Assembly (NCBI GenBank): GCA_903772945.1
Contig: CAICTM010000717.1
Span: 1 to 51,439 of the forward strand
Source of the DNA: Seminavis robusta
Lineage: Eukaryota > Bacillariophyta > Bacillariophyceae > Naviculales > Naviculaceae
Length of the DNA: 51,439 nucleotides
Reading direction: 5' to 3'
Shown here one piece after another: positions 33,277 through 44,174 of the stretch. The position numbers were made by a program, and so were the translations under genes. The notes beneath the pieces are model-generated. The model ran no database searches. It was not told the DNA's origin and saw only the letters and a program-made list of their open reading frames with translations. The first letter of the stretch is position 1; every line of letters begins with the position of its first letter.

Positions 33277-33885
33277 GGTACCGGCAACCATGTAGCCACT
33301 GAAAAGTGAGCCCACTATGCTGTAGACAGCTGCAACCCAGTACACTAGAGCAGTAGACATCATAGCCAAAACAGATAGTGCGACATGGTTGCTGTTTCAA
33401 TAGATTGTTCTTTAATCAGCTACAGCATCTACAGCCACACCCAGTACAATTTCTACACAAACTGACTCAACTCGTCTTGCTGCTGTTGAGGCCACCAGCA
33501 CACAAACTGACTCATCTGTTGTTGTTGTTGTTGTTGACGGCCGCCGTTGTCGTCGTCAACCACTCCACAGCCCCATCGTCGGCCGGCAACCACTCGTCAT
33601 CTCGTCATCTCGACAGTCCACAACCACTCATTTCGCAACCACTCATTTCGACGGCCGAACGGCCGTCATCGTCAACCACTCCACAGCGCCATCCTCATCA
33701 GCCGACAACCACTGCTGCCCTTCCAACAACAACACTCACAACGTCTCGAGAGACAAGAAGCCAAGTGGACAGAATTGGAGGCATGGGTTGCAGCAGCAGC
33801 CTAGGCATTAGTATCCGATCTCTTGATTGGCTCTGACAACATCACAATGATGATGTTGTCAGGAATTCATTCATTCAACACAAAC
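33277..33885. other. Spacer between Harbinger element and piggyBac-like gene
   Basis: The first 100 bp are ordinary spacer. From 33378 to 33805 the + strand is open in more than one frame because it is C-rich and stop-poor (repeats of CAACCACTC and CATTTCG). One frame ends in ERQEAKWTELEAWVAAAA, which looks protein-like, but there is no family match or clear start. Confidence 0.45.
33834..33861. repeat. 11-bp perfect stem hairpin
   Basis: TGACAACATCA and its exact complement flank a 6-nt loop. It lies 25 bp beyond the stop codon of the piggyBac-like gene, so it would be in the 3' UTR of that minus-strand transcript. Confidence 0.7.
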
Positions 33886-36800
33886 CTACATGGCTCGATA
33901 GCCAGGCCTTGGACAATCAGCAAACTCATCATTCTCAGTATCGCTGCTGTTGTCATCAGTGGTATCTTTGTTGGCATTCACTCTGTTAGCCACTGTGGAA
34001 GTCATGTCGGTGAGGGTAGCAGCGGTAGCAGCGGCAGCGGCGGCAGGAGAGTTGGCGGCAGGAGAATTGTCGTTTCGGATTTTCAGAGCATCATTGTGAA
34101 GATCCGTCATGGCCATGGCATGTTCCGATCGCATCTTCTTGTCTGGGAAAGACCATTGTGCCTTCTTGATTCCACGGATCTCCCAGTCTTCCTTTGCCAA
34201 TCCAAAGAATGAGGTGCCATGGTACCGAATGAAGCAAGTCACTTGGTCATCAACCACTGATTCCTTGTTGGTTTTCTTCTGTGGTGGAACGAAATGGAGA
34301 GCCTTGTCGCATTTCTTGCATTCATGAGAGCAGCTCTTACCACAGACCACACATATTCTGCTTCTGTTGTTGGGAAATCTTGCTGCTGTCGCCATGTGAG
34401 AGCAAAGGCTATCCAATCGGCCACACAATCTACTCTTTGCGTCACGGAGATCCTGTGGTGTCAGGGTTGAAGCTGTGGAGCTGTTTGGTGTATTTGGTCT
34501 CTTCCTCTTGGTAGTGGATCTTGGTGGTGTCATCTTCTTGTTTCGCACATTGGAAGACTGCTTTGTGGACACTCGGAAGTTCTCATCTCCTGGGTAGGCG
34601 CGATGGGTAGGATTGTATTGGCACATTTGCTTGCCGAGTTGCTCTCTGAATTGCCAGAAGCTGAGAGGTTTGGCAACCTTCCAATCTTCCTTCAGCTTTC
34701 CCTCTGCACATTCCAGATACATGTCATAGGCGACAACGATGGCCATTGCCTTTGCATGGAGCATGGCTGCATGCCAGTATTTCCAGGACCTGTAAATGAG
34801 GGGAGGGAATGTGAGATAATGGAGGAATCAAAGCAGCAGCTAATCAACAAATGACCATCTTACCGGTAGCATAGATTACAGTTCTGGATCATGTGGTCCA
34901 GTCGGTCAACAGCTCCATACGTTTTTAAATACAACTCCCTAGCCTCATTCATTTCAATCGCCCATTGTCTTTTATTGGAAGCTCTTCCTCGTTCCTTTGT
35001 GTGTGCATAGAGTCCACATTGATTGAGTGCATTGACAGTGGCAATGTTACAGGAGGAAGTTGACTGAAAAGAACAGAAGACAATGTTGGAATCCTGCGCA
35101 ATGGCCTTGGTGAGTACAATAGGATTCTCAAATCTTGCAGCTTTTGATCTTGGATTAACAACTGTCTTCTCCTTGTGAAGATACATGGATGGTACACCGG
35201 ATGGTAGCCTGTCACGGCGACAAGTCATTGTCATTCCAAAGCCACGGGAGCCTGCATAATGAAGAACATTGTCACCTGAAAAGTGGTTGTCCCACGTAAT
35301 GTGTGGAAGGTCTAGGAAGATCTTGTGAGGTGTGAAGCCCGTCTCCATTTCATAGCCAACCGTGAGGCAATACAGTTGGTCCAGGATATTCCTTGCTTCA
35401 AGTTGACCACCTGTACAGTGCCAATTCTCAGGCTTCTTGTGGAGATTATGCCGATGAACGTATGCTCTTGGCCGAATCCTGTCAACCTCAGTAGCTAAGA
35501 CAATTTGACCTCCTTTGTGGATGTGTGGTTTATTCATAATGAGAGAAACCAATCCACTGCCAACTTCACCCCAGCCACTGAATCCCCAAGACGTCTCATC
35601 TGCAGCCAAGTCAAGTCCAGATCTCTTGGTGACAGCATTGCAGTTGTGAATCAATACATCGTAGATGTAATCAAACTTGTAAGCTGGATCATACTCTGGT
35701 TCACCTTTCTTTGGAACAGAAAGATTATTGCACAACTTGTAGACTCGCTTCAATTCCAACCATCTTGATTTGGTCATGGCGCCACTAACAAACGAACAGT
35801 ATGCAGTATTGCCTTCCCTCTTGTCAAAACGTCTCATTAAAGCACCTCCACTACCACCATGTACACCATCCATGGTGACAACTCCATCCCAACGAACAAG
35901 TTCAGCTGGATTTGTGCACTTGAAGTCATGACCGTAACCATTGCCAAGCTCCAGTTCTCCCATGGCGTAAAGATTGGACCAACGCGCAACGTTGTGGTAA
36001 AATCCTTTCCTTGGATCACTTTGGACACCAGACTTCATTGGATCACAAATAGGAAGAAGCAACTGATAAAAGAAAAAGGCGTCGGGATAGCCATTCGCAC
36101 CAACCATTCTTTCTTGATTCAGACCAAGACTTTCAAGCTTATCAACATCAAGACATCCCTTTCTTTCTTCTGGGAACATGTTGTCTTTCGTTGCTCCGTT
36201 TCTGTAGCTTGGAAATGATTCCTCCTTGCTACCTTCCCAGCCAGAATAATGGAATTCATAGCCACCAATTTGTCGCTTTCCTGTTGCTTCATCCAAGGGA
36301 CACGGCGTCGCTCCTGTTGGAAGGGAATGATATGCATAAGTCTTCTTCTCCTTATTGGCCCCGGGCTTTCTGAATTTCGCAGTGTACACATATGGGGACC
36401 AACCACCCGGATTGTCAACTGAGTTGAAACTGGCCGGTTCACCCTTGTCAGTTTTTGCTTTGGGAATCTTCCAACCTTCTGGCGGACCAGGTGCCTTCCA
36501 ACCTGGCGGTGCCCCATCAACAAAGGGAACTGGGGCATATGCAGGAATAGTATCTTCGTTTGATGCAAGATAGTCCGTGTTATCTGGAAGTGCCGACAGG
36601 TTTTCTTGTTGATGTTCATTTCTGTCATTGGAAACTTCGCGAAGGATGGAATTATTTCCAGGACCTTCTCCCTCATCTTCCGATTCTGGATCCCCTGTGT
36701 TCTCTCTGAAGCGAGCAGTGTCATATTCCTGTTCATATTGTACTGGATCGATCGCCGGTGCATCAGTTCCAGTGGTGCTTGTCTGCTGTGTTGATGGTGT

Positions 36801-36962
36801 TGATGTCATTTCAGAAACTGATCCAGAATGAGGCAATCGACGCATCGTCACACTGCGCATTGGTGTCCTCTGGCTACTACCATGAACAGTGCCATTGTTA
36901 TTCTGTCTGGAAGCGTTGTTTCTAGTGGCAGCGGCACTGTTTCCCTTCGAATTTGGCGTCAT
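33886..36962 (-). CDS. PiggyBac-like transposase (PGBD family), two exons
   Basis: Exons 34864-36962 and 33886-34789 join across a 74-bp GT-AG intron (34790-34863), giving exactly 1000 aa. The join restores NCNLCYRSWKYWHAAMLHAK. The C-terminal half of exon 1 fits the piggyBac DDE_Tnp_1_7 fold. A plausible triad is Asp455 (AADETSWGFSGWGE), Asp558 (TWDNHFSGDNVLHY, followed by RRDRLPSGVP) and Asp686 or 689 (YGAVDRLDHM). After the fold come a basic region (KRKRPNTPN) and a Cys/His cluster (CVVCGKSC, ECKKCDKALHF, CFIRYHGT) like the C-terminal finger of piggyBac proteins. The first 330 residues are low-complexity and Pro/Trp-rich (PPGWKAPGPPEGWKIP). No stops. I saw no TTAA-flanked inverted repeats, so it may be a mobile copy with unfound ends or a host-adopted gene. 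Confidence 0.85.
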
Positions 36963-38065
36963 TGTCTTGATCTTTTCCAGCGAAATGAAGAAAACAAGAA
37001 AAAATGGTCAATCACGTTCAATCGTTACTGAAGGCTCTGTGCGCCAAGCGGCTATGATGGAGCCGCCTAACTGACAATGCTCACTCTTCGTGTCTGCAGA
37101 CTAGAATAGAGCTAGGCAGCCATGAACATATGTATCGAGAGGGTAAAAGTGGTGCTAGAAGGCGCCTGTGTGGCCCCATAGCTGGCGCTACGTATGTGCA
37201 AACATAATCCTACCAAAACCCTAAAACAGCTACATTGTAGCCGATCTAGTGTGCGATACCCTGATAATAAGATGACATAGTACAGTTATTCCTAGCCTTC
37301 TCGTAGAGATGTACGATGTACGATACCATGCGATAGCTAGACGTACTAGCTACAGTAGTACAATAATGATCAATCGAATCATCGCATCGAATCAAATCAT
37401 TCACATGGTACCCTTGTAGAGGTACCGGTATTACCGGTACTGGTACCTGGTACTGTATCTATCTAGTTAGCACCGAATGCTTGTGTAAGCCCTCTGTAAA
37501 TTGCAAGGAATGATTCAATCAGCGTAGCGGTAGCTGCTGTTTGCCTTTTTGACTTCTGGTGCCAGTACCCGTACTCTGGTTGGCCTCCCAAGAGACTGAC
37601 TCCACTCGTCAGCGCTTGAGCTATCACGGCACACTTTGCACATATACTAGTATGAAATATGGGCTTATGCTGGCAGGCACCATGAATTGCTTTCGTTGCA
37701 AGTGTATATTCCCTGGAATGTCTCAGTACCGGTACTTGAAGTGCTCCCACTGCAAACTAGCAAATGATGCAGTGTCCTGCTACCGGCACGAAGGTTTGGC
37801 GGTGCTGAAGTATTTCTTAAAATAAAGTTAAACTGCTACACAAAATGAAAGTTCGCTGATTCGATTCTTTACCAGTGACCAGTCACCATAAACAGACGAA
37901 AAGGCTACCAGGCATCGCGATGCCTACGGATGTCTGATGAGGAATTGGAGCATTGGAGCAGCTGTGAGAGCTTTGGGAGTGTCTACCGTAGCTAGTAGTT
38001 GAGGTACACATATAGAGTTAAAGCTGTAGTTTACTCCATGCACCAGAGTGCCGTGGCTCCATTTA

Positions 38066-38530
38066 TTTGTTCCGAAAGTTTCGGGAGCGGTGACTCCCAC
38101 CCCAGGTCTCTTTAGCCAAAGCGTCACACTTGCTTTGTGAACGAGCCATAGGATACGGAGAAGCCCACAGAGATCCGCCCGCAGTGCATGAGCACCAGAC
38201 TGTCACTCGGTAGTGCTCAAGGCTCAAGGTGCAGGGGTAACGGATCTCATTATCTTGTCCAATCGCTCCAGTTTGAGCCTCCTCGACCTAAAATTGATTT
38301 GCTGTACACGTACTTCGCGCTCGTGGATCCATTGTTCCGAAAGTTTCGGGGGTGGCGCCTCCGTCTCTCCGTCGGCGCTGCCTTGGCGCCGTCCCTGTTG
38401 CTTTGTGAACGAGCCAAAGATATTTGGGAAGCCTACAATTGGTGAGAGTTGACCCAGCTCCTCATCAGCACCAGCCAGCCAGACTCTACTCGGCAGTGCT
38501 AGAGGTGCATGGGTAACGGATCTCAATATT
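38066..38530. repeat. Diverged ~270-bp tandem duplication
   Basis: Two successive copies share several anchors in the same order. TTCCGAAAGTTTCGGG occurs at 38070 and 38335, CTTTGTGAACGAGCCA occurs in each, then a GCACCAG...CTCGG(T/C)AGTGCT phrase, and GTAACGGATCTCA at 38237 and 38513. The offsets are 265-276 bp, so small indels separate the copies. A further partial match to the TTTGAGCCTC...phrase lies at about 38271 and 38542. Confidence 0.8.
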
Positions 38531-38641
38531 TTTTCCAATCAGTTTGAGCCTCGATCAGGCTGCTGTGATTTGAGCGCGGAGCAAAAGAAACTCGGAAGTG
38601 CTCGAAGTGCGCTGGCAACGGCAGTTTTGTGTTTGGTGGTT

Positions 38642-38734
38642 CGGTACGGTACGGTACGGTACGGTACGGTACGGTACGGTACGGTACGGTACGGTACGGT
38701 ACGGTACGGTACGGTACGGTACGGTACGGTACGG
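38642..38734. repeat. (CGGTA)n pentanucleotide satellite
   Basis: About 18.6 uninterrupted copies of CGGTA with no base change over 93 bp. All three frames are open on both strands, which yields spurious Val-Arg-Tyr-Gly-Thr ORFs. Perfect arrays of this length suggest recent expansion. Confidence 0.95.
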
Positions 38735-39374
38735 AAAGGGAGCGAATCCATTGATCCACTGCAGCTGGTGGTACAACAGATCCGGATTCAATGCGACGCA
38801 ACTAAGTTGCTAATTGTGTTATCGCACAGATTCCAAAGCAAGTCGGGATGATCAATATGAGTGCTCGCTCTAGTAGAGATAGCTACTGCAGCTTCGATTC
38901 TTCAACCGAAACAATCCTGCATCCAAGCCCATCATCATATCCATGTGGTGTGTGTGGTGACTCGGAATGCTGAAGCTAGCTAGCTAGATTGGCTGGCTGG
39001 GCGCTGCGATGCCTGCTAGCTACTACTAGGAGTAGCCAGAAGCTAATTGCATCATTGCCCACGACTGCAGCTACCAGTTAGTCAAGGTTCTTAGCTATCA
39101 TAAAAGTTTGGTTTTACATGCATGTGTTAGACTGCTACTGGTTGGTGCCAAGGTGTCAATGGCGTTCTGGACGAGCGATGCTTGATGTTTGGATGTAGGA
39201 GTAGCGCGCCTGTAGTTTTCATGGACCTGAACAGGAAACATAAAGTGGATACTCAAGACTCTCTTGAAGCGTAAATACTGGAAGGAAGGAAGCAGCCAGC
39301 CTCCGGCCAGTGAATTCTGCGCATTATTGGTAGGCAGGCACCCATAGTTGTTTTTTGCATCCGTCTCCGTGATA

Positions 39375-40793
39375 TTACTCAGAAGAAATGCATTCTTTCA
39401 CCCGCTGTTCTCCATCAACAGACTTATCCTCAGTTCCAGTTCCTGCTGAAACATCAGAAACTGATACCTCTGCGGGTGCACTTGTCTTGGATGGAGACTT
39501 CGTTGGTGCAACCACCGAGGCTGTTTCGGCCTCTGATGGAGCCTCCTTTACACTGTTGCTTCGCAGCGAGGTCAAGTTTCCCAAGAACTTGGCCCTTGAC
39601 TTGAACGCTTTGGCCGGTCCGCGGAGCGCCACCCCGAGGCTTCGAATCGTCTTGCTGTGACTTGAAGGCGTTGGGGGCAGGGGTGGCTTTGTTACCACTT
39701 CTGGTGTCGGAGCCCGAACTGGGGCCGCGGCTGGCTCGTCTCTTGTTTCATCATGGTACGACGAAGCTGTCGGATACGAGTCCACCGATGGTGTTTCGGG
39801 TTTCTTGAACCGACGTCCACGACCTCCCTTGGTTCCGCCGGATTTAACACTGGCCTCAGAAGTCTTTTGGCTCCTTGCTTGCTTTCTTCGAGAAGATCGT
39901 AGCGAGACGCCCTTCTTCTCTGCGGCCTTGGCAAGGGTCATCAGACCAGTAACAAGACTGCCAGAGTCGACAATTCCTGACGGCAAAACGATGTCTTCAA
40001 TGTCTGAAGCATGCATGGCAGAAAAGTCCAGATGTTGTGCAACCAGACGACAGATTTGGTTGGTGTTTGAATAGGTTTCCTGGTTGGCAAGCTTCCATTC
40101 TTGTAGGCATTGGAACAGAAAGATCTCCTCGGCGTTGACTCCATCATCACGGAAAATGGTATCGAGCTTGTCTGGGCTCAAGCAGGCGATGCCTCCGATT
40201 TCTCCTCCAGGGCCCTTGACAAAGGCCTGGTATGGCTTTTTTCGTAGAACTTCCAACGAGGCTGCATGGAGCTCCAAAGTCGTTTTCGAATCCACCAGGT
40301 TGTACGCCACACATGCAAGCGATGGCAGCTGCTCGAGGCAAGGAGCTAAGACGTCGGACACCTGCTGCTTCAAGTTTGGCAGGGTGTATTGTTCAGCTAG
40401 CTTTGCGAGGGCAATCATGTCTTCAACGATCTCCACAGGTTCGGTGTCACTCCAAATAGTAGTGTTCAGCATGTCAGAGCAGGAGAATTCCACAAGAGCC
40501 CGCAAAGTCTTGGAGCGGCAATTGGGAACATTTACAGTCGACTTCTCTTGTCCATTGTAGAGAAGGGTCTGCAGGTTCGCACTAGCACTGCCTAGAACAA
40601 ACTTGCATGCAGGGACCTTGACCCCGTCTTCGCCAATGAGGTGCAAATCGGACATCTTGTCGTTGTCGAGACATGCAATCATTCTCTGCGAAAGCGACAT
40701 CGTTGCTGTGTCGACTACCTCGTATCCACTCTCCACCAACGAGGGAATCCGCATAACTTCGTAGTCCTTTCCTAACATGGAGGGACTTTGCAT
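39375..40793 (-). CDS. BTB/POZ domain protein
   Basis: The product is 472 aa in one exon from ATG at 40793. Residues about 36-150 form a BTB/POZ fold: MSDLHLIGEDGVKVPACKFV, LGSASANLQTLLYN, VNVPNCRSKTLRALVEFSCS, then ALAKLAEQYTLPNLKQQV. Residues about 150-290 look like a BACK-type helical region (VAYNLVDSKTTLELHAASLE; AEEIFLFQCLQEW; VAQHLDFSAMHASDI). The last 170 residues are Ser/Lys/Pro-rich and disordered, with a very basic patch (GGRGRRFKKPE). BTB-BACK proteins usually serve as cullin-3 substrate adaptors. No Kelch or MATH substrate domain is present, so the target is unknown. It stands alone, with a 2.4-kb repeat-rich spacer downstream. Confidence 0.85.
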   Translation of the reverse strand: MQSPSMLGKDYEVMRIPSLVESGYEVVDTATMSLSQRMIACLDNDKMSDLHLIGEDGVKVPACKFVLGSASANLQTLLYNGQEKSTVNVPNCRSKTLRALVEFSCSDMLNTTIWSDTEPVEIVEDMIALAKLAEQYTLPNLKQQVSDVLAPCLEQLPSLACVAYNLVDSKTTLELHAASLEVLRKKPYQAFVKGPGGEIGGIACLSPDKLDTIFRDDGVNAEEIFLFQCLQEWKLANQETYSNTNQICRLVAQHLDFSAMHASDIEDIVLPSGIVDSGSLVTGLMTLAKAAEKKGVSLRSSRRKQARSQKTSEASVKSGGTKGGRGRRFKKPETPSVDSYPTASSYHDETRDEPAAAPVRAPTPEVVTKPPLPPTPSSHSKTIRSLGVALRGPAKAFKSRAKFLGNLTSLRSNSVKEAPSEAETASVVAPTKSPSKTSAPAEVSVSDVSAGTGTEDKSVDGEQRVKECISSE

Positions 40794-42801
40794 GATTCTT
40801 GCTTCTTGCTGGAGTGTGCTATCACCCCGGTACTATCACAACAACCAAACAACGAAATCTTCGGAGATAATGATGCTGCCAACAACAACTTTGGGTTGGC
40901 ATCAGCTCTCCCGCAAATCGCTGGTTGCCTAAGTACTCATGAGGAGGTCTGTGGGCCATCTTCATGCCTGCGATCATGTAATGCATCAGTTAGGAAGCTT
41001 ATCGCCAAGATCTAGTTGTGTGCGGCGCCAAAACGCGGTCCGAGGTGCTCCGAGCGACAGGATCGTGGGTGCTTCCGAGTCCCGCAATAATTCAGTCACC
41101 GATTAATAACCAGTCCAGGCGAGGCCCACGCGCAGGCAAGGGCAGCCTTCCAATGGATTTGATTCGATTCCATCCGATTGTGACTCGATTCATTCGGTTC
41201 TAATCGATTCGATTCGATTCATCATTCAGATCCAACAACAAGCCAGCGAGTCAGCCAAAATCCCAGTACCAGCCTGGTGTTTAAAAGCGGGTACAGGTTA
41301 GGCACGGGACGCGTTGGGGAAAGAGGGTTTGAAAGACAATGGTGGGATGTTGGATCGTCTTTACAAATGGTACTGTAGTTTTAGATCATGTATTACGCAT
41401 GTGTTTTTGTGGGAGGTTACAGGCACTGTCGCTCTTCGTACATCGTATCTGAAAGAATCTCGTTACCAGCAGGACCTGCATTCCAGCCATTCATCTCACT
41501 GAATCTACATGTATGGTTGTTTCTTTTGCTGCCTACTCGTCAAACATTGCCACATCGTCATCTGCCTATTTGTGTCTTGGTGTTCATAAGTGAATACGTT
41601 GTAGCCAATGCCCGCTGTTTGAATCATAGTTCATAGACGGACCCATAGCTACAGTTGTTGGTTGTCTTGCTTGGAAGGATTACCAGCAATTAGAACCAAA
41701 GCGACGTAGCATATGATCTGCCACCTCCGCGCTGTATGAACTGGTAGCTATTCTCTTCCAGCCAGCCAGTTCTTGGTTCTTGGTACTCTACGTGGCTGGA
41801 GGTTGGAATGTGCATCAACCCAGATGTCAAACTACTAAAAGCTAGCCAGCCAAAGGGAAAGTTTTCCATTCCTCTAAAGCAACTTTGTGCTCCTGGCTGG
41901 CTGGGCAGATACGTGAAGACGGAGACTAACGTGTCGCCACCTCAGCAGGTACCTGGTAGCACCAAGAGCATTGGCCAAGAAATGAGAAAAAAGTGATTGC
42001 AGGTGAATGGAGTCGAGAGTCCAGCCTTCAGTCTACGAGCTCTTTAGCGACCTAGCTAGTCAAGGAGCTGAGCAGCCATTCCGTCCAGCCAATTCCAACT
42101 CTTTCAGCTTCAGGAAGGACTTCCTCTCGACCCTCCATCTCAGAGCTACCGTATTTGACAACCGTGTTGGACCTTTAACTCATTTCCGATTTCCGACCAA
42201 GAGAGGAACTCATGCCATTGGCCTTCGACGGATCCACGGATTTTTTTAGTGCATTTCAGAAGCGTTTTGAAAGGCCAGCAATTTGATGTGGCTGCTTCCT
42301 GCTGGGGGTAGGAAGGTGAAGTGAAGTGGCCAGAAAGCTACTGACCATCATCTCCTTTTGGTGCGAAACACTTTTGAGGCCACGCGGAGCACACCATTCC
42401 AAAATGCTATGACGGAGGAGCATCTCATTGGTTCGAACAGTGTGACGCTTCTTTTCTATGTGACAATGTCTGACTCTGCCGCGGCAATACCGGTAGACTA
42501 TTAAAATACAGTCAAATCAAATAATGGGCTATTTATAGTACCGGTACCGGCACCATACCAGCTGACTACGGTAGCATAGAGTGGCAAAGTGGCAAAGGCT
42601 CTGACGCTAAATGACGAAAGAGAAAGTGTCGGAACGATTTGGAATTTATTTGGAACCCTCAATCCAGCTTCGCTTTGCACGAGACAGCCGGCACGAGACA
42701 GCCGGCAGGAGACAGCAGGCATGCAGACAGCATGCATAGCAGAGAGCAGCACGATGATGATGCCGCCTCAGCTCATGTAGCCGTCGTCTACAATCCTCAC
42801 C
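40794..42801. other. Divergent intergenic stretch
   Basis: This lies between the BTB gene (-) and TRM13 (+). It contains the AATCG repeat at 41158-41227, a CCAGCCAG-rich patch near 41761 and 41836, ACCGGTACCGG near 42541, and a repeated GACAGCCGGCACGA unit near 42683 close to the TRM13 start. An 80-codon frame ending at 42249 has no recognised relative. Confidence 0.5.
41158..41227. repeat. Imperfect GATTC/AATCG repeat
   Basis: Imperfect GATTC pentamers (TCGATTCGATTCGATTC at the right end) of the same family as 2818-2903. Confidence 0.75.
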
Positions 42802-43860
42802 ATGGAGAAATCTAGCGCTGGTGTCAGCACGGTGTCGGGAGAAGAAGTGCAGGTTCTGGTCCTGAAACTGGAGCGTTGCAAAGGCACTCTGCTCTCGGAG
42901 CTTCCTTTGGTGGACCTTTCCCAGCAGCGTGATGCAGTCAAAAAGGCACCGCCACCCAAGCATTTGGTGCAGACCGAGAGCATTTTTCGTCACTTGGAGC
43001 ATCTGGGGATTATGTCTTCGCAAGGAGTGCCTTGCTTCATTGAACTGGGGTGCGGTACTGCCAAGTTGTCGGATCATGTGAGCGAAAGACTTGGTGGACA
43101 GTGTTCTCATGTTCTGATCGACAAGAAGGCTGCTTCATCGTTCAAAGCTGAACGGTTGCGAGATGGGTCGATTCGTCACCGGCTGCAACCCAGTCACCGA
43201 TTCGTCAGGATTGCTGCTGATCTTCAAGATAAAGATCTCCTTAGGAGTGTCATGCTTGACGAATTGACAAAGACGACGAGCCCCTCATTGAAAGATACCC
43301 ATGCCACGAAAACTAACTTTATAGCAATTTCAAAACACCTCTGTGGCGCTGCGGCAGACTATGCTATTCAAGGCCTTGACTACTTCGCTAGTGTGGATAC
43401 ATGCCATGCCCCCCCACCATTTGTAGTGGCAACCTGTTGTCACCATCGTTGTGAAGAAGTATCATTTAGCAACATGGATTTCTTCCGATACCTGGGCTTT
43501 TCGAGGCGTGACTTTGAGGTGCTACAGAAGGTCACTCATTGGTTTTCCATCAAAGTCAAGCGTGCTGACCTTGATGAAGCAACCAACGACGAAGGAGGAG
43601 TCCAGTATGCCAGTTTGCCACCCCTCCCACCCGAGCCATTTTCAATGGATATTGAGGGGTTCTCGTCATCGCAGTTGGTTCCTTCCCAAAAGTTCGAAAG
43701 GGAGTTCACTCGAGAGGAGAAAGCTGCCTTGGGCAAACGATGCAAGTTAGCCTTGGACACCGCTCGTGGTCATGCATTGAAACGGATCGGCTACTCGGAC
43801 ATTCGCTTTGTTCGGTACACAACCCATTCATTGGAAGATACCCTACTTATTGCAATGTAG
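42802..43860 (+). CDS. TRMT13: TRM13-like tRNA 2'-O-methyltransferase
   Basis: The product is 352 aa in one exon. The TRM13 methyltransferase domain is clear: SAM-binding FIELGCGTAKLS (residues 79-90), FIAISKHLCGAAADYAI (173-189) and VVATCCHHRCE (208-218), the Cys/His block typical of the family. Trm13 methylates the 2'-O of nucleotide 4 in certain tRNAs. The family's N-terminal CCCH and CHHC zinc fingers, which bind tRNA, are absent: the chain begins 50 residues before the domain with no Cys/His array. Either the fingers lie in an unseen upstream exon or this is a short form. An Asp/Gly-rich insertion is present near residue 255. The start is the first ATG after a repeat-bearing leader. Confidence 0.9.
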   Translation: MEKSSAGVSTVSGEEVQVLVLKLERCKGTLLSELPLVDLSQQRDAVKKAPPPKHLVQTESIFRHLEHLGIMSSQGVPCFIELGCGTAKLSDHVSERLGGQCSHVLIDKKAASSFKAERLRDGSIRHRLQPSHRFVRIAADLQDKDLLRSVMLDELTKTTSPSLKDTHATKTNFIAISKHLCGAAADYAIQGLDYFASVDTCHAPPPFVVATCCHHRCEEVSFSNMDFFRYLGFSRRDFEVLQKVTHWFSIKVKRADLDEATNDEGGVQYASLPPLPPEPFSMDIEGFSSSQLVPSQKFEREFTREEKAALGKRCKLALDTARGHALKRIGYSDIRFVRYTTHSLEDTLLIAM

Positions 43861-44174
43861 CTAAAATCAATTCCACACAAGCTCTGATGATTGAACAGTG
43901 TTGCCATTCTAATGATTGATTTAAGTTAATGAATTGTGATTATAGCTGGTAATGGTGATGATCGCACGATCAAAATTGTCAAGATACTGTCGGTATATGC
44001 ATAGCGAAGGGATTCTTGGATGCTATGCGATGGTCGTGTGATGTGATCTTATGGATGGCTGGATCGTTCAGTGTGAATGATGAGTTGTTGATGATTCCTA
44101 AGGTGTGTATTCTCTGAGGTTTGGAAGTCCCTGGTAGTTTCCATTGGCTGCCGTGCACCTACCTCTAAGCCTAG
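43861..44174. other. Convergent intergenic spacer
   Basis: AT-rich 3' flanks of TRM13 and the cyclin gene. A 12-bp CTAAGCCTAGCTAGG patch sits at 44165-44180. No gene is seen. Confidence 0.5.

Larger units (their letters stand above)
36963..39374. other. Repeat-rich intergenic stretch
   Basis: No supported gene over 2.4 kb. The part next to 36962 is probably promoter and 5' UTR of the piggyBac-like gene. It contains an ATGTACGATGTACGATACC tandem near 37309, a GGTACCGGTATTACCGGTAC palindrome near 37420, diverged tandem copies at 38066-38530 and a CGGTA satellite at 38642-38734. Confidence 0.55.

Noticed and set aside
33378..33836. 152-codon plus-strand frame and an overlapping frame ending in WTELEAWVAAAA
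   Set aside because: Low-complexity, C-rich, stop-poor DNA keeps several frames open at once; no family or start context supports a gene.
38523..38851. Overlapping frames on both strands full of Val-Arg-Tyr-Gly-Thr or Thr-Val-Pro-Tyr-Arg repeats
   Set aside because: They are products of the CGGTA pentamer array, which leaves every frame open; no gene evidence.
42007..42249. 80-codon ATG-started frame between the BTB and TRM13 genes
   Set aside because: Short, isolated, no recognisable motif; expected by chance in 2 kb of spacer.
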